Assembly (NCBI GenBank): GCA_937954195.1
Contig: CALFYR010000302.1
Coordinates: forward strand, 1-5,194
DNA length: 5,194 nucleotides
Source of the DNA: an uncultured Dehalococcoidia bacterium
GTDB taxonomy: Bacteria > Chloroflexota > Dehalococcoidia > Tepidiformales > Tepidiformaceae
Direction of reading: 5' to 3'
A program made the translations under genes and the position numbers. This document shows, in pieces, positions 1-5,026 of the stretch. Below the pieces are notes generated by a model. That model was not told the origin of the DNA. It searched no databases and worked only from the letters and a program-made list of their open reading frames with translations. How positions within the stretch are numbered: the stretch's first letter is position 1; the number at the start of each line of letters is the position of its first letter.

Positions 1-330
1 CTCATCCGGGTTGAACGGCTTCACGATGTAGTCGTCGGCCCCAAGCTCCAGGCCGCGGACCTTGTCGGTGTCCTTGTCTTTTGCTGTGACAAGCAGAATC
101 GGGACGTTCGAACGTTCCCGCAGCCGGCGCATCACTTCAAGACCGGAAAGACCGGGCATCATCACGTCGAGGAGGATCGCGTCCGGGCGCTGTTCTTCGG
201 CCACCGTGATGGCCTCCTCGCCGTTCGTCGCCGTAATGACGCGGAAGCCCTGGGCCGAGAGCTCCAACTTCATCAGCCGCAGAATGCCGGCTTCATCGTC
301 CACAACGAGCAGCAACGGTTCAGTTGTCAT
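1..330 (-). CDS. Response regulator, receiver domain (C-terminus beyond window)
   Basis: This is the N-terminal 110 residues of a two-component response regulator; the gene runs off the left edge. The receiver domain is complete in its key residues: acidic pair D11/D12, phosphoacceptor D55 in LLDVMMPG, switch threonine T82 in VTAKDKD, and conserved lysine K104 in DDYIVKPF. The GADDYIVKPFNPDE ending is typical of OmpR/PhoB-family regulators, so a winged-helix DNA-binding domain probably follows, but it is not visible. The ATG at 330 is chosen over the in-frame ATG at 336 because AAGGAG (337-342) lies 6 bases before 330 and directly abuts 336. The start overlaps the stop of the upstream kinase by 11 bases, which implies translational coupling. 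It is expected to receive phosphate from that kinase and act as a cytoplasmic transcription factor. Confidence 0.95.
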   Translation of the reverse strand, partial: MTTEPLLLVVDDEAGILRLMKLELSAQGFRVITATNGEEAITVAEEQRPDAILLDVMMPGLSGLEVMRRLRERSNVPILLVTAKDKDTDKVRGLELGADDYIVKPFNPDE

Positions 331-2032
331 GTTCATCTCCTTCGACGTTGTAGGCCGGGAGACGGAATCCGACTTCCAGGCCACCACCTTCGCGGGGCTT
401 TGCCCACACTTCACCCTGCATCGCTTCTACCAGCCGTTTGCAGACTGCCAGGCCGAGGCCCGCGCCGCTCGCCAGCTTGGCCGTCCGTTCGGACCGATAG
501 AACCGTTCGAAAATCCGCGACGCCTCGCCATCGCCCACGCCGAAGCCTCGGTCGAGCACGCAAACGGCCGCACCTTCGGGGTGAGCGCTCAGCACGACCT
601 CGATCGGCGCGTCCGGCGGGCTGTACTTCACCGCGTTGGTAACCAGGTTCCGGACCACGTGTTCGATGTATCCCGGCTCGCCGCAGACAGCGGGCGGATC
701 GCCCTCCGTCCGGAAAACGAGTTCCCTTTCGCGCCCCACGTCCAGCGAATCGACGAAGCGGGGCAACATGCGCTGCAGCAGCACAGGTTCAATGGTGATG
801 TCGCCATCGAGCTCAGCGCGCGAAAGAGCGAGCAGGTTCTCCAGCATGCGCGAGAGCCGGTTCGACTCCCGTTCAATGTCTGAAAGGATGCCGGTCGACG
901 TTTCAACGTCGAGCGTTTCGCCTCGTGACCGCAGCACCCGGGCTCCCCCATGGATGACCGTGATTGGGGTCCGAAGCTCATGGGACATGAGGCCGAGAAA
1001 TTCGTCCTTGGCGTCGTTTGCGCGGCGCGCGTCTGCATACAGACGAGCGTTGTCGGCGGCCATTGCGGCGCGCCGTCCGAGTTGGAGCGCCAGCGCATAG
1101 TCGTCGTCATCGAAGAACGGCCTGTCGCCCACGCGGAGAAACGAAATGACACCGAGCACCTGGCCGCGCGTGGCCATCGGCACGAGGATGAACGATTTCG
1201 GCCGAATCCCAATCAGGGCCTCGCGGACATCCGAATCGTCCGCGAGCCGCGACATCAGTCCTGCGGTGAACTCGCGGACGAACAGGCCGTCTCCGCCCAT
1301 GATCGCGGCAGCAGCGGTCATCCGGATCTCCTGGTTGAGCGACCCCGATCCGCCCAGCCGCTGCAGAGGGTCACCGAGTTCTTCCCGGGCGTACGAGGTT
1401 GCGACCCTTCGAAGCTCCCCTTCGCGGACCAGGTCGATCATGCAGGCGTCAGCCATGCGAGGCACGATGAGGCCGGCGAGTGCGGTCAGAGTCTGATCCA
1501 GGTCCAGGTTCGAATTCAGCTCGACGCCAGCATCGGCAAGCAGCTGCAGGGCGGCATTCGCTTCGCGAACCTCGATCTCGTTTGCCTGCGCCTGTTCGAA
1601 AAGCCGGGAGTTCTCGGTTTCCCGTTCGAGCACGCTTTGCACGGCGTTTCGTAGTCTGTCGCCGAGCACGGCGACCGCGACGCCCTCAACGCCGAACAGT
1701 GCTCCAACCACCCATGTGCCAGCCGAGATTCCGGAGAACTCCGCGTTGATGAAGAAGAACCCCAGGACCAGGGAGAGCACCGTCGCCAGGATGGCCGGCC
1801 CGGCGCCCACGAAGAACGAAACCGCGATCACTGCCGCCATGAAGATGATGAAGGTGTGGGTCAGGTCATCGAAGACCAGTCCGAGGGCAGCGCGTACCAA
1901 CCCGGCGGCGCCCACGACCACGATTGCGAGAAGATAGCCGGACAGCTGCCGGCTGGCGTCGGGTCGAGACAACCACCGCAGCAACCCCTGACCGCGCGTC
2001 GAAACCGAATCCATGCCGGAGACGTTCACCAC
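320..2032 (-). CDS. Membrane sensor histidine kinase, KdpD-like C-terminal architecture (DUF4118-GAF-HisKA-HATPase)
   Basis: A 570-residue sensor kinase that should autophosphorylate and pass phosphate to the regulator encoded directly downstream. Four hydrophobic helices at about 32-54, 58-76, 78-97 and 104-125 resemble the DUF4118 membrane domain of KdpD. A likely coiled linker (about 128-162) leads into a GAF-like domain (about 163-330). HisKA carries the phosphoacceptor H351 in MSHELRTP. The ATPase domain shows the N box (N462, N466 in RNLVTNAVKY), G1 (DRGFGVG from D494), F box (FERFYR from F508) and G2 (GAGLGL, 523-528). The KdpD/Usp cytoplasmic domains found before DUF4118 in true KdpD are absent, so potassium sensing should not be assumed. 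The start is GTG at 2032 (AGGA 7 bases upstream) or the adjacent GTG at 2029 (GGAG 5 bases upstream); the ATG at 2014 has no ribosome binding site. Confidence 0.95.
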   Translation of the reverse strand: MVNVSGMDSVSTRGQGLLRWLSRPDASRQLSGYLLAIVVVGAAGLVRAALGLVFDDLTHTFIIFMAAVIAVSFFVGAGPAILATVLSLVLGFFFINAEFSGISAGTWVVGALFGVEGVAVAVLGDRLRNAVQSVLERETENSRLFEQAQANEIEVREANAALQLLADAGVELNSNLDLDQTLTALAGLIVPRMADACMIDLVREGELRRVATSYAREELGDPLQRLGGSGSLNQEIRMTAAAAIMGGDGLFVREFTAGLMSRLADDSDVREALIGIRPKSFILVPMATRGQVLGVISFLRVGDRPFFDDDDYALALQLGRRAAMAADNARLYADARRANDAKDEFLGLMSHELRTPITVIHGGARVLRSRGETLDVETSTGILSDIERESNRLSRMLENLLALSRAELDGDITIEPVLLQRMLPRFVDSLDVGRERELVFRTEGDPPAVCGEPGYIEHVVRNLVTNAVKYSPPDAPIEVVLSAHPEGAAVCVLDRGFGVGDGEASRIFERFYRSERTAKLASGAGLGLAVCKRLVEAMQGEVWAKPREGGGLEVGFRLPAYNVEGDEHDN

Positions 2033-2038
2033 GGCTCC

Positions 2039-2068
2039 ATCCTAGGCATCGTCCAATCAGACTCGCAA
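2039..2068 (-). promoter_or_regulatory. Candidate promoter of the kinase-regulator operon
   Basis: A possible -35 TTGCGA (2068-2063) and -10 TAGGAT (2044-2039) are separated by 18 bases; each matches consensus at about four of six positions. The -35 would lie inside the third ATTGC repeat. Transcription would begin close to the GTG at 2032, giving a very short or absent leader, which sits awkwardly with the AGGA/GGAG sequence there. A promoter further upstream is equally possible. Confidence 0.3.
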
Positions 2069-2092
2069 TGCAGGCTGCAATGCGGTTGCAAT
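2053..2092 (-). repeat. Four tandem ATTG(C)-headed direct repeats, candidate operator of the kinase operon
   Basis: Read on the minus strand, ATTGC occurs at 2092-2088, 2081-2077 and 2069-2065, followed by ATTGG at 2057-2053. The unit starts are 11, 12 and 12 bases apart, about one helical turn. The first two full units also share the next base (ATTGCAACCGC, ATTGCAGCCTGC). The array ends 20 bases before the kinase GTG. OmpR/PhoB-family regulators commonly bind tandem direct repeats with about 11-base spacing, so binding by the regulator of this operon (autoregulation) is a reasonable inference. The repeats are seen directly; the binding is not. Confidence 0.6.
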
Positions 2093-2226
2093 ATCCGGTG
2101 AGCTGGTTCGGTGGCGGATTACGCGTGTGCGAGCGAGGACGGGGCGGCGGTCGATACCGTACAGATTCGGTTTCAGCGATGGATTTCCCTGGCGGGGTGG
2201 CGCAGACTGATATGCGTTTGTTACAC

Positions 2227-2265
2227 CCCGCGGCATGGCGGTTGGCCGTTCGCGACGTCCGCGGG
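2227..2265. repeat. Inverted repeat ahead of the small gene
   Basis: CCCGCGG (2227-2233) and CCGCGGG (2259-2265) are exact reverse complements separated by 25 bases. In RNA from the plus strand they could close a hairpin 27 bases before the small-protein ATG, within its probable 5' leader. There is no T run after it, so it is not a terminator. In GC-rich DNA a 7-base match can arise by chance. The rest of the 260-base gap (2033-2292) shows no convincing plus-strand promoter. Confidence 0.25.
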
Positions 2266-2292
2266 CGTAGGGTTCGCTCAGGGAGGCCCAAC

Positions 2293-2430
2293 ATGCCAGA
2301 ACAACAGACTCCGCCCCGGCCAGAACAACCCCGGCCGCCACGTGCCATCCGATGGGTCGTTGACCTTGAATCCCAGCGCGTCGTTCCAGAAGAAGCCGCG
2401 CCCAAGCCCGACGTGGCTCGCCGGAACTAG
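2293..2430 (+). CDS. Small hypothetical protein, proline-rich, 45 residues
   Basis: I do not recognise this protein. It is preceded by a near-perfect ribosome binding site, AGGGAGG at 2280-2286, 6 bases before the ATG, the same spacing used by the regulator and PHP genes here; this is the main reason to call it. The N-terminal half is rich in Pro, Gln and Arg (PPRPEQPRPPR), followed by a short hydrophobic and charged segment (AIRWVVDLESQRVV) and a charged tail ending in ARRN. There is no signal peptide or membrane helix. In-frame ATGs at 2179 and 2212 would give longer versions but lack good ribosome binding sites. It diverges from the kinase operon and converges on the fumarase gene, overlapping its stop by 3 bases. 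Chance is possible, because open frames are common in GC-rich sequence. Confidence 0.55.
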   Translation: MPEQQTPPRPEQPRPPRAIRWVVDLESQRVVPEEAAPKPDVARRN

Positions 2431-3818
2431 TCGCCGGTCATCGCCCGAACATCCAGGATTCGTCCCAGTTCATCGTCAGGCAGTCCAAGGAGTTCGCGGG
2501 CGGCGTCCCGGATGGACTTCCCGGTATCGAGAGCGTGTGAAACAACCTGAGCGGCCTTGTCGTAACCCACAACGAGCGCGAGCGGCGTCGCGATGGCCAG
2601 GCCCGATTCCACGAGTTCCGGGCCCCGGTCTGTCGCCAGCAGCGAATCGACGCATCTGTCCGCGAATACGTGTGACGCAGACCCGAGCAGTTCAATCGAC
2701 TCCAGGAGCGCTGCGCCGGCCACCGGAAGCATCGTATTGAGCTCGAAGAACCCCCACTGGCCGCACATCGCTACGGTCGCGTCGTTCCCAACAACTCTCG
2801 CCGCGACCTGCACGACCATTTCGGGGATCACCGGGTTCACCTTCCCGGGCATGATCGAACTCCCCGGCTGAAGTGCCGCGAGTTCCAATTCGCCGAACCC
2901 CGCCCGAGGACCGCTCCCCATTAGCCGTACGTCGTTGGCGATCTTCACGAGTGACGTCGCCAGGACTCGAAGATTGCCGCTCGCTTCAACCATCGCGTCG
3001 ATCGAGGCCTGCGCCTGGTAGTGATTCGTAGTCTCGACAACCTGGATCCGCTCCGATTCCCGGACATAGGCGAGCGTCCTCCCTGCGAACTCCCGGTGCG
3101 TATTGAGGCCGGTGCCGACCGCCGTTCCGCCGAGCGCAACCTCGCGGAGTGCCTCACCTGCGAGGGTGACCCGCTTGCGGCTCCGCTCGATCTGCCCGGC
3201 GTACCCATGAAACTCCTGCCCCAGGCGGATGGGCGCGGCGTCCATCAGGTGCGTTCGCCCGGTCTTCACCACGTCGTCGAACTCACCGGCCTTCCGGTTC
3301 AACGCAGATTCGAGGCGATACAGCGCGGGGAGGAGGTGAAGGCGCATCCTGCCAACCGCCGCAACGTGGATTGCCGTCGGGATTACATCGTTTGAAGACT
3401 GTCCGCGATTCACGTGGTCGTTGGGATGGACCGGGGAGTACGTCCCTTTCGGACCACCGCTCAGGAGCTCATTCGCCCTGTTCGCGATCACTTCGTTCGC
3501 GTTCATGTTTGTGGAGGTGCCCGAACCTGTCTGGAACACATCGACGATGAACTCGTGGTCCCAATCGCCCCGCACCACCTCGTCGGCTGCGGTTCGAATC
3601 GCGTCGGCTATGTGCGGCTCAAGCAGACCGAGGTCCTTGTTCGCTCGGGCCGCAGCCGACTTGATCAGCCCGATGGCCCGGATGAGCGAGCGCGGCATCC
3701 GCTGACCGCTAATCGGGAAGTTCGCCGCGGCCCTCGCCGTATCGATCCCGTAGTAGGCCGAGGCAGGTACCGGATACTCACCGAGAGCGTCGTGTTCGAT
3801 CCGCGTTTCGTCAGTCAT
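2427..3818 (-). CDS. fumC: Class II fumarate hydratase (fumarase C)
   Basis: A full-length 463-residue class II fumarase, the iron-independent cytoplasmic TCA-cycle enzyme that interconverts fumarate and malate. Visible family motifs in order: QTGSGTSTNMNANEV (96-110), the B-site-like HPNDHVN (131-137), SSNDVIPTA (141-149), TGRTHLMDA with catalytic-pair H190, and the signature GSSIMPGKVNP (319-329) with catalytic-loop S320, K326 and N328. These correspond to H188, S318, K324 and N326 of E. coli FumC. After the signature, PVIPEMVVQVAARVVGND resembles Mycobacterium-type fumarases. Aspartase is the main alternative, but the signature has PGK rather than the usual aspartase PAK. The N-terminus (TRIEHDALGEYPVPASAYYG) aligns with the usual fumarase start, so the ATG at 3818 is secure even though no Shine-Dalgarno precedes it. 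It stands alone, facing away from the tRNA genes. Confidence 0.93.
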   Translation of the reverse strand: MTDETRIEHDALGEYPVPASAYYGIDTARAAANFPISGQRMPRSLIRAIGLIKSAAARANKDLGLLEPHIADAIRTAADEVVRGDWDHEFIVDVFQTGSGTSTNMNANEVIANRANELLSGGPKGTYSPVHPNDHVNRGQSSNDVIPTAIHVAAVGRMRLHLLPALYRLESALNRKAGEFDDVVKTGRTHLMDAAPIRLGQEFHGYAGQIERSRKRVTLAGEALREVALGGTAVGTGLNTHREFAGRTLAYVRESERIQVVETTNHYQAQASIDAMVEASGNLRVLATSLVKIANDVRLMGSGPRAGFGELELAALQPGSSIMPGKVNPVIPEMVVQVAARVVGNDATVAMCGQWGFFELNTMLPVAGAALLESIELLGSASHVFADRCVDSLLATDRGPELVESGLAIATPLALVVGYDKAAQVVSHALDTGKSIRDAARELLGLPDDELGRILDVRAMTGD

Positions 3819-3824
3819 AAGGAC

Positions 3825-3833
3825 ACTGTACCA
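3825..3833 (-). promoter_or_regulatory. Extended -10 promoter of fumC, predicted leaderless transcript
   Basis: On the minus strand TGG (3833-3831) directly precedes TACAGT (3830-3825), an extended -10 of TGN-TANANT type. Only 6 bases separate it from the fumC ATG at 3818, so transcription should start at or within a base or two of the A of ATG. The 6 bases GTCCTT and the sequence before them contain no Shine-Dalgarno, which agrees with a leaderless mRNA. No good -35 is present at 16-18 bases; that area overlaps the -35 of the opposing tRNA-Val promoter. Confidence 0.5.
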
Positions 3834-3845
3834 ACCCGGATCACA

Positions 3846-3875
3846 TTGAACGCAGCCGCCACCGGGGCATACACT
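3846..3875 (+). promoter_or_regulatory. tRNA-Val promoter
   Basis: A -35 TTGAAC (3846-3851) and -10 TACACT (3870-3875) are spaced 18 bases apart. The tRNA begins 12 bases after the -10, leaving a short 5' leader. The -35 continues as TTGAACGC, the same 8 bases found at the tRNA-Leu promoter. Confidence 0.55.
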
Positions 3876-3887
3876 GGCAGTCCGCGT

Positions 3888-3964
3888 GGGCGGTTAGCTC
3901 AGATGGTTAGAGCGCGTCGTTCACACCGACGAGGTCACTGGTTCGAGTCCAGTACCGCCCACCA
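3888..3964 (+). tRNA. tRNA-Val (anticodon CAC)
   Basis: The cloverleaf is complete. Acceptor GGGCGGT (3888-3894) pairs with ACCGCCC (3954-3960). The D stem is GCTC/GAGC. Anticodon stem CGTCG/CGACG encloses loop TTCACAC (3920-3926) with anticodon CAC at 3922-3924. T stem ACTGG/CCAGT holds loop TTCGAGT. Discriminator A is followed by an encoded CCA (3962-3964). It reads GTG valine codons. It is the first of three tRNA genes on this strand. Confidence 0.97.
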
Positions 3965-3987
3965 GTCCCGCGGCCGAACCAGGTTGG

Positions 3988-4016
3988 TTGAACGCTCCCG
4001 CCTGCGGGCAGATAAT
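3988..4016 (+). promoter_or_regulatory. tRNA-Leu / tRNA-Arg promoter
   Basis: TTGAAC (3988-3993) and GATAAT (4011-4016, five of six consensus positions) are separated by an ideal 17 bases. The tRNA-Leu gene starts 12 bases after the -10, exactly as at tRNA-Val. The spacer contains a small CCCGC-CT-GCGGG inverted repeat (3997-4008). This promoter probably drives Leu and Arg together, in addition to any read-through from tRNA-Val. Confidence 0.65.
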
Positions 4017-4027
4017 GCTTCTCAGGT

Positions 4028-4113
4028 GCCGAAGTGGCGGAATGGCAGACGCGCTACGTTCAGGGCGTAGTGTCCGTACGGGCGTGTGAGTTCAAATCTC
4101 ACCTTCGGCACCA
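4028..4113 (+). tRNA. tRNA-Leu (anticodon CAG)
   Basis: A class II tRNA with a long variable arm. Acceptor GCCGAAG (4028-4034) pairs perfectly with CTTCGGC (4103-4109). Anticodon stem CTACG/CGTAG encloses TTCAGGG (4059-4065), giving anticodon CAG at 4061-4063. The variable arm (about 4071-4085) can form a GTCC/GGGC stem with a GTAC loop. T stem GTGAG/CTCAC holds loop TTCAAAT. CCA is encoded at 4111-4113. It reads CTG leucine codons. Confidence 0.97.
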
Positions 4114-4117
4114 ACGA

Positions 4118-4193
4118 GCGCCCGTAGCTCAGGGGATAGAGTGTTGGGTTGCGGACCCAAAGGTCGGAGGTTCGAATCCTCCCGGGCGTACCA
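4118..4193 (+). tRNA. tRNA-Arg (anticodon GCG)
   Basis: Acceptor GCGCCCG (4118-4124) pairs with CGGGCGT (4183-4189), with one G-T wobble at the first pair. The D stem is GCTC/GAGT. Anticodon stem TTGGG/CCCAA encloses loop TTGCGGA (4149-4155), so the anticodon is GCG at 4151-4153, reading CGC and by wobble CGT. T stem GGAGG/CCTCC holds loop TTCGAAT. CCA is encoded at 4191-4193. Only 4 bases (ACGA) separate it from tRNA-Leu, so the two are surely processed from one precursor. Most bacteria read these codons with an ACG anticodon edited to inosine, so GCG is notable. Confidence 0.95.
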
Positions 4194-4209
4194 TCCCCAC
4201 ATGAAGCGC

Positions 4210-4244
4210 AAAGGCCTTCCCGAACGGGAAGGCCTTTCGTTTTT
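4210..4244 (+). terminator. Intrinsic terminator of the tRNA cluster
   Basis: A perfect 13-base inverted repeat (4210-4222 and 4225-4237, AAAGGCCTTCCCG and its complement) around AA, effectively a 12-pair stem with a four-base GAAC loop, is followed by CG and five Ts (4240-4244). It begins 16 bases after tRNA-Arg. It also lies 15 bases past the stop of the opposing PHP gene; on that strand the stem ends in TTT followed by GCGCTT, so termination of that transcript is possible but weaker. Confidence 0.93.
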
Positions 4245-4259
4245 CGCGCGCCGAGAACA

Positions 4260-4973
4260 CTACTCGTAGAACGGAATGGGCTCCGCGGTTTCCCAGAAAT
4301 TGTTGAGCTTGCCTTCGTTCAGGCCGCGGCCAGGGTAGAACCGGCCCTTGTGCATCTGCTCGACCATGTGCTCCTGGCTCGTCAGCTCTTCTTCGAAGAC
4401 AGCCGCGAAGTAGCCGATGCCCTGCGTGCTGTGGGCATCCGAACCGCCGGTGCCGGGCTTGCCCAGCGCTTTCGCCACCTGCAGCGCGAAATAGTTCTCG
4501 CGGGGGGTGTTGCAGCCGTTCAATACCTCGATGCCATCGACCAATTGGAACACCGGAAGCTTCGCTGCCTCTTCTGGCGTCAGGTTGAATGGTTCCTTGC
4601 CTTCGCGCTTGAAGTGAACCGGATCGAAGAAGTGGCGGAACGGATGCGCGACGACGAGGAACGCGCCCTGTTCGTTCGCGACTTCGCGCAGCTTTTCGAG
4701 CCTTCGAATACCCGGCGCATACCCCTTAAGGCCGATGGCCAGGATGTGCCCCATGTCGGTCGAAACTTCCATCCCGTTGGAAACGAAGATGTTGCTGTGC
4801 TTCTTGCGGAACGGAGAGAGGTCCCACGACTCCCACATGCGGTCGTGTTCGGTGATGTTGACGCCGGAAAGTCCCACGCGGAGGGCTTCGGCAATCAGGT
4901 CGTCCGGGTCCAGCATCGAATCGGAAGCGCCGCGTAGGGTGTGCAGGTGCATGTCAATAATGGTGCCCGGCAC
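4260..4973 (-). CDS. PHP-domain metal-dependent phosphoesterase-like protein
   Basis: A 237-residue stand-alone PHP (polymerase and histidinol phosphatase) domain protein. The usual metal ligands are visible in order: H9 and H11 in DMHLHT, D18, H43 in TEHD, E69 in GMEV, H76 in MGH, H110 in VAHPFR, and D179 and H181 in GGSDAH. These predict a multinuclear metal site hydrolysing a phosphoester in the cytoplasm. The substrate cannot be read from sequence; nucleotide phosphatase or histidinol-phosphatase-like roles are only possibilities, and no his genes are nearby. The C-terminus (FWETAEPIPFYE) is aromatic and acidic. The start is GTG at 4973, with AAGGGAGG (4980-4987) exactly 6 bases upstream. 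A membrane-protein gene ends 50 bases before it on the same strand, so read-through is possible as well as the local promoter. Confidence 0.9.
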   Translation of the reverse strand: MPGTIIDMHLHTLRGASDSMLDPDDLIAEALRVGLSGVNITEHDRMWESWDLSPFRKKHSNIFVSNGMEVSTDMGHILAIGLKGYAPGIRRLEKLREVANEQGAFLVVAHPFRHFFDPVHFKREGKEPFNLTPEEAAKLPVFQLVDGIEVLNGCNTPRENYFALQVAKALGKPGTGGSDAHSTQGIGYFAAVFEEELTSQEHMVEQMHKGRFYPGRGLNEGKLNNFWETAEPIPFYE

Positions 4974-5017
4974 GCCGCGCCTCCCTTGTTCTTGTTAGGA
5001 TTTTCACGAGTTGGTCG

Positions 5018-5026
5018 AGTATATCA
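5018..5026 (-). promoter_or_regulatory. Extended -10 promoter of the PHP gene
   Basis: On the minus strand TGA (5026-5024) directly precedes TATACT (5023-5018), a TGN plus five-of-six -10 match. No good -35 is seen 16-18 bases upstream, as is common for extended -10 promoters. Transcription would start near 5011, giving a leader of about 38 bases that contains the ribosome binding site. The TGA is also the stop codon of the upstream membrane-protein gene. Confidence 0.5.

Noticed and set aside
950..1654. Long plus-strand open frames opposite the histidine kinase (also 62-883 and 636-1100)
   Set aside because: No ribosome binding sites or family motifs are seen, and all lie antisense to well-supported kinase and regulator domains.
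2111..2740. A 209-residue plus-strand frame crossing the intergenic region into fumC
   Set aside because: It overlaps the better-supported 45-residue frame and the 3' end of fumC, and has low-complexity Arg/Pro composition typical of non-coding GC-rich frames.
2427..3818. Aspartate ammonia-lyase instead of fumarase
   Set aside because: The superfamily signature reads GSSIMPGKVNP with PGK, and the N-terminal and downstream blocks follow Mycobacterium-type fumarases. Aspartase normally has PAK here.
3997..4008. CCCGC-CT-GCGGG hairpin as a terminator between tRNA-Val and tRNA-Leu
   Set aside because: The stem is only five pairs with a two-base loop and is not followed by a T run. It lies in the spacer of the tRNA-Leu promoter.
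3414..4070. A plus-strand frame opposite the fumC start, running through tRNA-Val into tRNA-Leu
   Set aside because: It reads through two tRNA genes and is antisense to conserved fumarase sequence.
3888..4193. tRNA cluster as an integration site for a mobile element
   Set aside because: No integrase, no direct repeat of a tRNA 3' end and no foreign-looking gene is seen on either side.
4149..4937. A 262-residue open frame on the plus strand opposite the PHP gene
   Set aside because: It starts inside tRNA-Arg and runs through the terminator. It has no recognisable motifs, while the minus strand encodes a clear PHP protein. It is a shadow of GC-rich codon use.
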